From Mycolicibacterium sp. P9-64 (lineage in GTDB: Bacteria; Actinomycetota; Actinomycetes; Mycobacteriales; Mycobacteriaceae), in contig NZ_NPKO01000013.1 in NCBI RefSeq assembly GCF_008329605.1, forward strand, positions 124,001-188,000: a stretch of 64,000 nucleotides of DNA, written 5' to 3'. This document shows positions 26,520-34,552 of this stretch, one piece after another. How positions within the stretch are numbered: the first letter of the stretch is position 1; every line of letters starts with the position of its first letter. A model generated the notes under the pieces. That model made no database searches. It saw only the letters and a list, made by a program, of their open reading frames with translations, and was not told where the DNA came from. The position numbers and the translations under genes are program-made.

Positions 26520-26846
26520 AATCCCTCCTCCGCTTCACCTGCGGACGGCGTCCATCGTGATGTCTTGCATCGTCGGGTAGCGGCACCGCCGCAGCACGTC
26601 GACCCTGCGCCGAGGGTGCGGAACCGCGCGAGTGGCGAGCGCCGTGTGCGCGGAGTCGACTGTTAGTCAGGGGGATTGGCCGCTTGAAGCGTCTGGCCAG
26701 GCAATTGGCAGGAGATCCACAGAGAACCTGGTTAAAGTCTTGCGCGGGTAATTGTATGTAGTATACCGTCGTCATCTGTGACCCGGACCACTCTAAACAA
26801 CCAGGAGAGGTACCGGTCACAGCCATACCGATTCAAGGGGAATACC
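26520..26846. promoter_or_regulatory. Promoter and leader of the oxalate CoA-transferase gene
   Basis: 327 bp without a convincing gene. The distal part is plain high-GC spacer. Near 26740-26767 there is a possible -35 TTGCGC and -10 TATACC with 16 bp spacing, overlapped by GTAT-GTAGT-ATAC (26754-26766), which recurs in the same geometry before the second GntR gene (34470-34482). A leader inverted repeat CTGTGACC/GGTCACAG spans 26776-26783 and 26815-26822. Confidence 0.4.
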
Positions 26847-28073
26847 GTGGCAAAGGCGCTCGAAGGAGTGCGGGTCCTCGACATGACACATGTTCAGTCG
26901 GGACCGTCGTGCACACAGATCCTGGCCTGGCTAGGCGCAGACGTCGTCAAGCTGGAAGCTCCAGGCGGCGACATCACCCGCAAGCAACTGCGGGACATCC
27001 CCGGAGTAGACAGCCTGTACTTCACGATGCTCAACTGCAACAAGCGAAGCATCACGCTCAACATGAAGTCAGCCGAGGGCAAGCGGATCTTCACCGATCT
27101 GCTGCCCCGATTCGACATCCTTGCCGAGAACTTCGCGCCCGGTGCGATCGAGCGCATGGGCTTCGGATGGGAGCGGCTGCAGGAGATCAACCCGCGGCTG
27201 ATCTTCGCCTCCATCAAGGGTTTTGGCGAAGGCCCCTACACCCATTACAAGGCCTACGAGGTGGTCGCCCAGGCCATGGGCGGGTCAATGAGCACCACCG
27301 GTTTCGAGGACGGTCCGCCGCTGGCCACCGGCGCGCAGATCGGGGACTCCGGCACCGGTGTGCACGCCGTGGCGGGCATCCTCGCCGCGCTGTATCAGCG
27401 CGAGCACAGCGGCCGCGGGCAACGCGTGACCGTCGCCATGCAGCACGCGGTGCTGAACATGTGCCGGGTGAAGCTGCGCGATCAACAGCGCCTACGGAAC
27501 GGGCCACTGGCCGAGTACCCCAACGACGAGTTCGGTGACACCGTGCCGCGCTCGGGCAACGCCTCCGGTGGAGGTCAGCCCGGCTGGGCCGTGAAGTGCG
27601 CCCCCGGCGGACCCAACGACTACGTCTACATCGTCATCCAGCCCGTGTGCTGGGCGCCGATCGCGAACCTGATCGGCCGTCCCGAGTTGGTGACCGACCC
27701 CGAGTGGGCCACGCCGGAAGCGCGACTGGACAAGCTGGACAAGATGTTTCAGCTGATCGAGGAGTGGACGATGGGCCTCGGCAAGTGGAAGGTGCTCGAC
27801 ATTCTCACCGAGCATCACATCCCGTGCGGCCCGATCCTGTCCGCCAAGGAGATCATCGAGGACGAGTCGCTGGCGGCCAACGAGATGGTCGTTCGGGTCG
27901 ACCACCCCGAGCGCGGCGAGTTCAGCACGGTCGGATGCCCGATCAAGCTCTCCGACTCCCCAGTCGACGTGCACCGCTCCCCGCTTCTCGGCGAGCACAA
28001 CGAGGACGTCTACGGCCGCGAGCTCGGCCTCGGCGACCAGTTGGCCACACTCAAGGCGAAGGGCGTCGTGTAG
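26847..28073 (+). CDS. frc: Formyl-CoA:oxalate CoA-transferase
   Basis: 408 residues. It keeps the signature residues of oxalate-specific family members: VQSGPSCTQ with Q17 and the catalytic aspartate D167 in TGAQIGDSGTG, which aligns with D169 of Oxalobacter Frc. It transfers CoA from formyl-CoA to oxalate, giving oxalyl-CoA and formate. GTG 26847 is preceded by AAGGGG at good spacing; an earlier in-frame ATG at 26778 adds a non-homologous tail. The next gene is an OxlT-type antiporter, which fits oxalate uptake and formate release. The partner decarboxylase (Oxc) is not next to it. Confidence 0.92.
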   Translation: MAKALEGVRVLDMTHVQSGPSCTQILAWLGADVVKLEAPGGDITRKQLRDIPGVDSLYFTMLNCNKRSITLNMKSAEGKRIFTDLLPRFDILAENFAPGAIERMGFGWERLQEINPRLIFASIKGFGEGPYTHYKAYEVVAQAMGGSMSTTGFEDGPPLATGAQIGDSGTGVHAVAGILAALYQREHSGRGQRVTVAMQHAVLNMCRVKLRDQQRLRNGPLAEYPNDEFGDTVPRSGNASGGGQPGWAVKCAPGGPNDYVYIVIQPVCWAPIANLIGRPELVTDPEWATPEARLDKLDKMFQLIEEWTMGLGKWKVLDILTEHHIPCGPILSAKEIIEDESLAANEMVVRVDHPERGEFSTVGCPIKLSDSPVDVHRSPLLGEHNEDVYGRELGLGDQLATLKAKGVV

Positions 28074-28285
28074 ATGCCGGCATCGCCAACAGACTTCGCC
28101 GTACTCACCTCGCACATCGTCGAGGGAGTCCGGTCAGGAGGAGACGCCCGGTCGCGGCGCTCGGTTCGTACAACAACTGGGCCAGGACCGCGGGCATTGC
28201 GGTAGCAAAACCTGGCGAAATTCCTGTCCGGTCGGCGACGATGTTCCCAACCGGTTGCAGGGGAACCGGAAGGAGCCGCAGCACA
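28074..28285. other. Intergenic region, possible short remnant frame
   Basis: 212 bp. A perfect 12-bp palindrome GATGCCGGCATC covers 28073-28084 just after the frc stop. An ATG at 28074 opens a 43-codon frame whose first part looks protein-like but has no recognisable homology, and it could be a remnant. The 3' part holds AAGGAG for the antiporter. Confidence 0.3.
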
Positions 28286-29671
28286 ATGAATTCAACAGCG
28301 CCGCCAACGTACAGAGAAGTAGTAGACAAGAACGGCAGGGTGTACCGGATCGGTGAAACCGACCGCGACATCCTGGGACGTTCACGGGCATGGATGGTGT
28401 GGCTGCCCTGGTTCTCCATGATGGCCATCAGCTCCTCGGAGTATGCGTTCACCTCGGCCGAGGACACCCTGGTCGAAGCGCACGGCTGGGGCCACGGCCA
28501 CATCTTCTGGCTGCTCGGCGTCTGGGTGTTCTTCCAGGCGGCGGTCGCCTTCCCTGCGGGCAAGCTGCGCGAGAGCGGCAAGCTGTCGGCCCGCGCGGCG
28601 ATGATGGTCGGCGCAGCGGGGGCGCTGCTTGGCTACATATCGCTGGCATTGGCTCCGAACGTGTTCTTCGCGTACCTGGGCTTCGGCTTCTTCGGCGGAA
28701 CCGCTGCCGGCTTCGTCTACGCCACCTGCGTGAACATGGTCGGCAAGTGGTACCCCGAGCGCAAGGGTGGCAAGACCGGGTTCGTCAACGGCGGGTTCGC
28801 CTACGGGTCGGTGCCCTTCATCTTCCTGTTCACCTCCTACCTGGACGTCTCCAACTACCAGGGGCTGCTGCTCACGGTCGGCGTCTTCCTGGCTGCTCTG
28901 GTCGCCATCAGCGGCTTCTTCTTCAAGGATCCGCCGAAGAACTGGTGGCCCGCACACGTCGATCCGCTGGTGGCCAGTGAGGACCCGCGGATTCGTCGGG
29001 CCCTGCTGAAGAACCCGCCCGCGGTGAAGCAATACACGCCGATGGAGGCCATCAAGACCGGCATCCTTCCGCTGATGTGGTTCGTCCTGCTCTGCACCGC
29101 TGGTATCAACATCTTCGGCATCGCCATGCAGGTGCCGTTCGGCAAGGAGATGGGCTTCGCGGGCGGCATCGTGGCGTTGGCGATGAGCCTCAAGGCCATC
29201 ATCAACGGCACCGGGCGTGGCGTGATCGGCTGGATCTCCGACCTGTACGGCCGCAGGAACACCCTGATCATCGTCTGCGCGGTGCTCGGGCTGTCCCAGT
29301 ACGCGGTGTACCTGTCCGGCTCCATCGGCAGCATGCCGCTGTTCCTCCTGGCGTCGATGGTCTCGGGCTTCGGTGGTGGCGCGATCTTCCCGCTATTCGC
29401 CGCGATGACCGCCGACTACTTCGGTGAGAACAACAACGCGACCAACTACGGCCTCGTCTACAGCTCGAAGGTGATCTCGGGCCTCGTCGGCGCTGGTATG
29501 GGGTCGGTCGTCGTGGACAACTGGGGTTACGGCACGGCGTTCGTGATCGCCGGTACGGTCGGCGTCGTCTGCGCATTCATCTCGATCTTCCTTCGCCAGC
29601 CCAAGCTGCCCGTAGCGCAGCGGAGGACTCCGGTGAAGGACGAGTCGCAGGCCGCGCTGGTGCTCGACTAG
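28286..29671 (+). CDS. Oxalate:formate antiporter-type MFS transporter (OxlT-like), copy 1
   Basis: 461 residues with 12 predicted helices. Family landmarks are YATCVNMVGKWYPERKGG, GFVNGGFAYGSVPFIF, FKDPPKNWWPAHVD and TADYFGENNNATNYGLVYSSK. The conserved DPPKNWWP loop and the FGENN segment are typical of the oxalate/formate antiporter group. It should exchange external oxalate for formate across the cytoplasmic membrane. ATG 28286 has AAGGAG upstream. It is in the same direction as frc, and a second copy lies at 32276. Confidence 0.85.
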   Translation: MNSTAPPTYREVVDKNGRVYRIGETDRDILGRSRAWMVWLPWFSMMAISSSEYAFTSAEDTLVEAHGWGHGHIFWLLGVWVFFQAAVAFPAGKLRESGKLSARAAMMVGAAGALLGYISLALAPNVFFAYLGFGFFGGTAAGFVYATCVNMVGKWYPERKGGKTGFVNGGFAYGSVPFIFLFTSYLDVSNYQGLLLTVGVFLAALVAISGFFFKDPPKNWWPAHVDPLVASEDPRIRRALLKNPPAVKQYTPMEAIKTGILPLMWFVLLCTAGINIFGIAMQVPFGKEMGFAGGIVALAMSLKAIINGTGRGVIGWISDLYGRRNTLIIVCAVLGLSQYAVYLSGSIGSMPLFLLASMVSGFGGGAIFPLFAAMTADYFGENNNATNYGLVYSSKVISGLVGAGMGSVVVDNWGYGTAFVIAGTVGVVCAFISIFLRQPKLPVAQRRTPVKDESQAALVLD

Positions 29672-29692
29672 GCGTCTGCCCCGCAGTCGGCC

Positions 29693-29740
29693 GCCCCGGG
29701 TGTGGGCCCGTCCTTCCAAGGACTTGCCCGCACCTGGGGC
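29693..29740 (+). terminator. Long hairpin after oxlT copy 1 (probable terminator)
   Basis: Arms 29693-29707 and 29726-29740 pair along all 15 positions (two G-U pairs), and inside them GTCCTT/AAGGAC (29710-29715, 29718-29723) pairs again. No U-run follows, which is common in mycobacterial terminators. It separates the antiporter from the GntR gene. Confidence 0.6.
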
Positions 29741-29794
29741 GCCCCCAGTTTCGGATATCGCACGAGTGGGAATCGTGACATAGCAAGTCAGTTC

Positions 29795-29815
29795 ATTGCA
29801 TACGAAAACCTGTAC
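29795..29815. promoter_or_regulatory. ATTGCATAC element before GntR copy 1
   Basis: ATTGCATAC at 29795-29803, followed after 8 bp by GTA, has the same half-site and spacing as the inverted repeat at 32032-32057. It lies about 50 bp before the GntR start, consistent with autoregulation. Confidence 0.4.
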
Positions 29816-29848
29816 CCTCAGTACTGTTCTCAAGCGAAGGAGCGCGCC

Positions 29849-30571
29849 ATGTCACTTCCTCTTCAGAGCGGACGCGCGCCCGGCCAAGCATCGGGCAACG
29901 GGCTTTCCGAGGCAGCCGCGCGCAGGGTGCAGCGCCCAGCGCCGCTGCGCGAGGCCGTCTACGACGCCATCGTCGAACTGATCGTCAACGAGACCCTCAA
30001 ACAGGGCCAACACCTCGTCGAGAACGAACTCGCGGAGTACCTGGGCGTCAGCCGCCAACCGGTACGTGAGGCCTTGCAGCGCTTGCAGACCGACGGCTGG
30101 GTAGACCTGCGTCCCGCACAGGGTGCCTTCGTACACAGCCCCACCGAAGAGGAGGCCGACCAACTTCTCGGCGTCCGCTCGGTGCTGGAGACCTACTCGG
30201 CCAGGCTCGCCGCCACCCACGCCACGCCAGAGGACGTCAACCGGCTGTGGGAGCTACAGCAGGACGGACTGAATGCGTTGTCCGCCAATGACGTCGACGG
30301 CTTGGTCGCGGCCAACGCGGCGTTCCACGCCAGCATCAGGGCGCTCGCAGGCAACGCAGTGCTCGTCGAGCACATCGCGCTCGTCGAACGCCGGTGGCGG
30401 TGGTACTACCACCTGATTGCACAACCACGCGGCCATGACGCCTGGTCCGAGCACGCCGACCTGATCAAGGCGATCGCGGCAGGGGACGTCGACAAGGCCA
30501 GCGCGGTCATGAACCAACACACCGAGCGAACCCGCGAGCTGTACCACGACCAGCGGGCTGCCAAGTCCTGA
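29849..30571 (+). CDS. GntR-family regulator (FCD), copy 1 of the oxalate island
   Basis: 240 residues. The winged helix is PAPLREAVYDAIVELIVNE with recognition helix SRQPVREALQRLQTDGWVDL, followed by an FCD domain (ADQLLGVRSVLETYSARLAA, NAAFHASIRALAGN, EHADLIKAIAAGD). It is a near duplicate of the GntR protein at 33703, with an almost identical recognition helix, so both could bind the same sites. ATG 29849 has AAGGAG 6 nt upstream. It most likely senses oxalate, formate or a related acid and controls frc and the two antiporters. Confidence 0.87.
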   Translation: MSLPLQSGRAPGQASGNGLSEAAARRVQRPAPLREAVYDAIVELIVNETLKQGQHLVENELAEYLGVSRQPVREALQRLQTDGWVDLRPAQGAFVHSPTEEEADQLLGVRSVLETYSARLAATHATPEDVNRLWELQQDGLNALSANDVDGLVAANAAFHASIRALAGNAVLVEHIALVERRWRWYYHLIAQPRGHDAWSEHADLIKAIAAGDVDKASAVMNQHTERTRELYHDQRAAKS

Positions 30572-30576
30572 ACCGA

Positions 30577-31470
30577 CTAAACCGTGGGTAGTAGCGCGGC
30601 GCCATGCGGCGCCTCGACGGTGTCGGAGCCAGGTCTGCTCGGATCCGCCGAGGTGATCCTCTCGGCCCCTGAGTAGACGTTCATCGACGTTCCCCGCAGG
30701 AAGCCGATCAACGTCATTCCCATCTCCCTGGCCAGATCCACCGCGAGCGATGACGGCGCGGATACCGCGGCCAGTGCGGGGATTCCGGCCATCACGGCCT
30801 TCTGCACCAGTTCGAAGGACGCCCGGCCACTGACCATCAACGTGGTGCCGCGCAACGGCAGACGGCCTGCGTCGAAGGCCCAGCCGATGACCTTGTCCAC
30901 CGCGTTGTGCCTGCCGACGTCTTCCCGCACGCACAACAGGTCCCCGTGTGCGTCGAACAGTGCGGCCCCGTGCAGCCCGCCGGTCTTGTCGAACACCCGC
31001 TGCGCGGTCCTGAGTTTCTCCGGCATCGTCGCGATCACCTCGGCACTCAGGCGCAGCGGATCCCTCTCGACGTGCCACGTGCTCGTCGTCCGCACTGCTT
31101 CGAGGCTGGCCTTTCCGCACAACCCGCATGACGACGTCGTGTAGAAGTTGCGCTCCATCGACGGGTCGGGGAGGGGAACACCGTCCGCAAGGAGCACGTC
31201 GAGCACGTTGTACGTGTTGCCGCCGTCGACTGTCGCTCCCGCGCAGTACCGGATGGCGGCGATGTCCGTATCCCTCGCCACGACGCCCTCGCTGACGAGA
31301 AAGCCTCGGGCCAGGTCGAAGTCGTCGCCAGGGGTCCGCATCGTGACCGTCAACGGGCGGCCCGCCACCCGGATCTCCAGTGGTTCTTCTGCGGCAAGGG
31401 TGTCCGGGCGTGCGATCGTCATTCCGTCGACGATGCGAAGGACTCGGTATCTGCTGGTCACGCGCCCCAT
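30577..31470 (-). CDS. fdhD: Formate dehydrogenase accessory sulfurtransferase FdhD
   Basis: 297 residues with the sulfur-transfer motif SSCGLCGK (C115, C118) and the conserved stretches REDVGRHNAVDKVIG and LMVSGRASFELVQKA. FdhD moves sulfur from the cysteine desulfurase to the molybdenum cofactor of formate dehydrogenase and is needed for its activity. Its presence beside frc and two formate antiporters fits disposal of oxalate-derived formate as CO2. No formate dehydrogenase subunit lies in the window. It is 33 bp downstream of the carbonic anhydrase-like gene on the same strand, so an operon is likely. Confidence 0.93.
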   Translation of the reverse strand: MGRVTSRYRVLRIVDGMTIARPDTLAAEEPLEIRVAGRPLTVTMRTPGDDFDLARGFLVSEGVVARDTDIAAIRYCAGATVDGGNTYNVLDVLLADGVPLPDPSMERNFYTTSSCGLCGKASLEAVRTTSTWHVERDPLRLSAEVIATMPEKLRTAQRVFDKTGGLHGAALFDAHGDLLCVREDVGRHNAVDKVIGWAFDAGRLPLRGTTLMVSGRASFELVQKAVMAGIPALAAVSAPSSLAVDLAREMGMTLIGFLRGTSMNVYSGAERITSADPSRPGSDTVEAPHGAALLPTV

Positions 31471-31503
31471 GGCTCTCCTAGTTCGGTTGAAGTGGGTTTC
31501 GAC

Positions 31504-31926
31504 TCAACAGAGTTCACGAAGCTCACCGGTGGTCTCGTCGAAGAAGAATCCGCGGATGTCGTTGGTGCGACCCAAAGTCGGATCCCTCCGTAGGCGTTGC
31601 ACGCCCTGGCGCGCTTCAACCGCCACGTCACGGGCTGCATCGCCAACCCGGCAGTCGGCGTGCGCGATGAGCATGACGTCGGTGTTCTCGAGCAGGCGTT
31701 GGCTGATGGCGAGTGATCGAACGACGTCGTCGGTCACGACGCCGCCCGCATTGCGCAAGATGTGCGCGTCGGACTCGTTGAGCCCGAGCAGCGCGTGGAC
31801 ATTGAACAGGGCGTCCATGCAGGTCACCACTGCCACGCAGGGCTTGGCCCTGGCCTCGTAGCGGCCGGCATTGACCAGCAGTACATCCGTTCTCGCGCAG
31901 AACGCGTCCCTGACATCTGGCTGCAT
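31504..31926 (-). CDS. Shortened beta-carbonic anhydrase-like protein
   Basis: 140 residues against about 163-165 for the mycobacterial short beta-class enzymes. Zinc-ligand positions are partly kept: C36 and D38 in TCMDAL, H89 and C92 in AHADC. The arginine that normally follows (CxDxR) is leucine L40. After HADC the usual HTDCG-loop segment of roughly 25-30 residues is missing, and the sequence rejoins the family at the helix before DIRGFFFDETTGELREL. It may be an inactive or altered enzyme. Its place before fdhD suggests a link to CO2 from formate oxidation. ATG 31926 has GGAGA upstream. Confidence 0.7.
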   Translation of the reverse strand: MQPDVRDAFCARTDVLLVNAGRYEARAKPCVAVVTCMDALFNVHALLGLNESDAHILRNAGGVVTDDVVRSLAISQRLLENTDVMLIAHADCRVGDAARDVAVEARQGVQRLRRDPTLGRTNDIRGFFFDETTGELRELC

Positions 31927-32275
31927 TTCCCGACGTCTCCTTCTGCCAGTCGGTCGACGAAAGCTCCTCGCAAAAATTCATCTCGAACTCTCGACAAGTG
32001 GTGTTACGTAGGCCACACTGTGAACCAGACTATTGCCTACCCCATACGGTATGCAATGTTGTGACCGAATTCTCGACCACGGGTCCGTGGCGTCGGCCGC
32101 TGAAACCGATTCAGTCGGGGTGCGCAATCCCGCCTGAAGATCAAGGGAGTTCAGGCAATGGTTCACGTCGCTGCAGGTGGACGTCGGGCGCGTCAAACGG
32201 CCGGCCGCGCCCCACCCGGCTTCTCGCAGAGGACGTTTCCGAAAACACCTACCATTGCAAGAAAGAAAGGCGACG
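31927..32275. promoter_or_regulatory. Divergent promoter region of the antiporter 2 and fdhD units
   Basis: 349 bp without a gene. The key element is the inverted repeat at 32032-32057. The 3' 150 bp is ordinary high-GC leader ending in AAAGG before ATG 32276. Confidence 0.45.
32032..32057. promoter_or_regulatory. Candidate GntR operator (ATTGCATAC inverted repeat)
   Basis: ATTGCCTAC (32032-32040), 8-bp spacer, GTATGCAAT (32049-32057): 9-bp arms with one mismatch. Nested inside is CATAC-G-GTATG. The half-site ATTGCATAC recurs at 29795. Confidence 0.55.
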
Positions 32276-33661
32276 ATGTCTACACCTATGACAAGTCGTG
32301 AGATAACCGACGCGAACGGTCGTGTCTACCGCGTCGGAGAGACCGATCGCGAGATCCTCGGTAGGTCCAGGGCCTGGATGGTCTGGCTGCCCTGGGCTGC
32401 GATGATGGCGGTCAGTGTTTACGAGTACGGCTACGGCGCGGCCGCGAAGTCCCTGCGCGACGCGCACCACTGGACCATGTCCGAGACGTTCTGGCTGCTG
32501 TCCATCTGGGCCTTCTTCCAGGCGCTCATCGCGTTCCCCGCAGGAAAGCTCAGGGAGAAGGACGTCGTCTCGGCCAGGACCGCCATGGTGGCGGGCGCGG
32601 CCCTCTCGGCGCTTGGATTCTTCAGCATCGCCAACAGCGACAGTCTGGTCATCGCGTACCTCGGGTTCTCCGTATGCGGCGGCATCGGAGCGGGCCTCGT
32701 CTACGCGACGTGCATCAACCTCGTCGGGAAGTGGTACCCGGAACGAAGGGGAGGCAAGACGGGTTTCGTCAACGGCGGATTCGCCTACGGCGCCGTGCCA
32801 TTCATCTTCATCTTCAGCTACGCCCTGCACCCGAACACCTATGTCTGGGTGCTCGACCTGGTCGCCGTGTACATGCTCATCGTCGTCGCCGGTTGTGGGC
32901 TGCTGTTCCGGGACCCACCGAAGAACTGGTGGCCTGCCGACGTCGACCCGATCGAGTGGGCGTCCAGCACGAAGGGTGCGGCGAGCCTCCGCAAGAACCC
33001 GCCCGCCGTCCGGCAGTTCACCCCGATGGAGGCGATCAAGACCGGCATGCTGCCGCTGATGTGGCTGTCACTGGGCATCAGCGCGGGTGTCTCGCTGTTC
33101 GGCATCAGCTACATGGTGCCGTTCGCCAAGGAGCTCGGCTTCGGTCCGCTGATCGCGGCATCGTCGGCTGGCGTGCTGTCGATCGTCAACGGCACCGGTC
33201 GCACGCTGACCGGCTACCTGTCGGACCGCTTCGGGCGCAAGCAGACCCTGATCGCCGTGCTGTTGGTATCGGCCGTGTCGCTCGTCGGCTTGCTCTATGC
33301 GGGCAAGGCGCACAACGAGATTGCGTTCCTGGCGTGCGCATTCTTGGTGGGCTTCGGCGGCGGCGCGTTCTACCCGATGTTCGCCTCGATGGCCCCGGAC
33401 TACTTCGGTGAGAACAACAATGCCAGCAACTACGGCCTGATCTACAGCTCCAAGCTGCTCGGATCGGTGGTCGGGATCGGCGTAGGTGCCAGCGTCATCG
33501 ACTCCTGGGGTTACGCCGGTGCCTACTGGATCGCTGCGGCGAGTGCGCTGGTCTCCGCAGGCGTCGCGCTCTTCCTTCGGCAGCCTGGCCGACGCGGCCC
33601 GGCCAAGCCTCGAGTAGAGGCGTTGTCCGTGCCCAGCATGGCCGACCTCAAGGTCGACTAG
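32276..33661 (+). CDS. Oxalate:formate antiporter-type MFS transporter (OxlT-like), copy 2
   Basis: 461 residues, the same length as copy 1 at 28286 and clearly its paralogue: TDREILGRSRAWMVWLPW, YATCINLVGKWYPERRGG, FRDPPKNWWPADVDP, FTPMEAIKTGMLPLMW and PDYFGENNNASNYGLIYSSK all recur. It should exchange oxalate, formate or a related mono/dicarboxylate. ATG 32276 follows AAAGG. It is divergent from the carbonic anhydrase/fdhD unit and convergent with the second GntR gene. Differences in the central helices (ISAGVSLFGISYMVPFAKEL) may mean a different counter-substrate. Confidence 0.84.
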   Translation: MSTPMTSREITDANGRVYRVGETDREILGRSRAWMVWLPWAAMMAVSVYEYGYGAAAKSLRDAHHWTMSETFWLLSIWAFFQALIAFPAGKLREKDVVSARTAMVAGAALSALGFFSIANSDSLVIAYLGFSVCGGIGAGLVYATCINLVGKWYPERRGGKTGFVNGGFAYGAVPFIFIFSYALHPNTYVWVLDLVAVYMLIVVAGCGLLFRDPPKNWWPADVDPIEWASSTKGAASLRKNPPAVRQFTPMEAIKTGMLPLMWLSLGISAGVSLFGISYMVPFAKELGFGPLIAASSAGVLSIVNGTGRTLTGYLSDRFGRKQTLIAVLLVSAVSLVGLLYAGKAHNEIAFLACAFLVGFGGGAFYPMFASMAPDYFGENNNASNYGLIYSSKLLGSVVGIGVGASVIDSWGYAGAYWIAAASALVSAGVALFLRQPGRRGPAKPRVEALSVPSMADLKVD

Positions 33662-33702
33662 CCGGACGCGTTCATCGGGCGGCGGCCAAGGGAAAGTGCC
33701 TG

Positions 33703-34422
33703 TCAGGCAATACCCTTGGCCGTCGCCTGCTGTTCGTGGTAGATCTCCCTGGTGTGCTCGGTGTGCCGCTGCATGAGCTCGCCTGCCTGTTCGGCGTCGT
33801 GGCGGGCGATCGCATCGATGAGCTCGGCGTGCTCGTCCCAGGCAGCCTTCCCGCGGGTGCGCGCGATGGGCAGGTAGTACCACCGCACCCGGCGATCGAC
33901 CGACGCGATGAGATCGGCGAGGACGGTATTGCCCGACATTGCGACGACATCGGCGTGCAGCGCGGCGTTGGCGGCGACGAGACCTTCCTGGTCGTCTGCG
34001 GCGAGCGCCTCCTCGCCGCTGTGCTGGACGTCCCACAGTGCATCGATCTGCTCTTGGGTCGCGTTCTGAGCGGCCAGCCTGGCGGACTCCGCCTCGAGTA
34101 GCACGCGCACGGCGAGGAGCTGATCGGCCTCGGCGTCGGTGGGTACGTGGACGAACGCACCGAGCGCGGGGCGCAGATCCACCCAACCCTCGGTCTGCAA
34201 GCGCTGCAACGCTTCTCGGACCGGTTGCCTGCTCACCCCAAGTTGGGTTGCCAGCTCGCTCTCGACCAGGTGGGTGCCTGGTTTCAGTTCGCGGCTGATG
34301 ATCATCTCGGTGAGGGCGTCGTAGACCGCTTCCCGCAGCGGTGCCGGGCGGGTGAGGGGTGATCGGGTTGGCCGTCGATCCCCTGAGGTGCGAGTTGTCG
34401 CAAGGTCCTGTTGGGTCACCAC
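33703..34422 (-). CDS. GntR-family regulator (FCD), copy 2 of the oxalate island
   Basis: 239 residues. Winged helix PAPLREAVYDALTEMIISRE with recognition helix SRQPVREALQRLQTEGWVDL, then an FCD domain (ADQLLAVRVLLEAESARLAA, NAALHADVVAMSGN). Nearly the same DNA-reading residues as copy 1 at 29849, so they are likely duplicates with shared or overlapping targets. GTG 34422 is set by GGAGGG a few bases upstream. It is convergent with antiporter 2 and lies downstream of glycerate kinase, so it could link oxalate and glyoxylate gene control. Confidence 0.87.
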   Translation of the reverse strand: MVTQQDLATTRTSGDRRPTRSPLTRPAPLREAVYDALTEMIISRELKPGTHLVESELATQLGVSRQPVREALQRLQTEGWVDLRPALGAFVHVPTDAEADQLLAVRVLLEAESARLAAQNATQEQIDALWDVQHSGEEALAADDQEGLVAANAALHADVVAMSGNTVLADLIASVDRRVRWYYLPIARTRGKAAWDEHAELIDAIARHDAEQAGELMQRHTEHTREIYHEQQATAKGIA

Positions 34423-34469
34423 CGGAACCCTCCGTTCTCGTGGTGTTGCTGGCTGCCGAGTGTCAACCG

Positions 34470-34482
34470 GTATTTACCATAC
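34470..34482. promoter_or_regulatory. GTAT-N5-ATAC element before GntR copy 2
   Basis: GTAT-TTACC-ATAC. The same spacing occurs at 26754-26766 before frc. It lies about 50 bp upstream of the GntR start in a 130-bp gap. A FadR-type dimer site of this size is plausible. Confidence 0.35.
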
Positions 34483-34552
34483 AGTCGCCAACATTCAGCT
34501 CATACTCTGAATACGGTGAGATCTTCGGCACACTGCCGAGGTTTGGCCGCGT

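Noticed and set aside
28074..28205. 43-codon open frame after frc
   Set aside because: No homology recognised and no ribosome site; kept only as a possible remnant, not as a gene.
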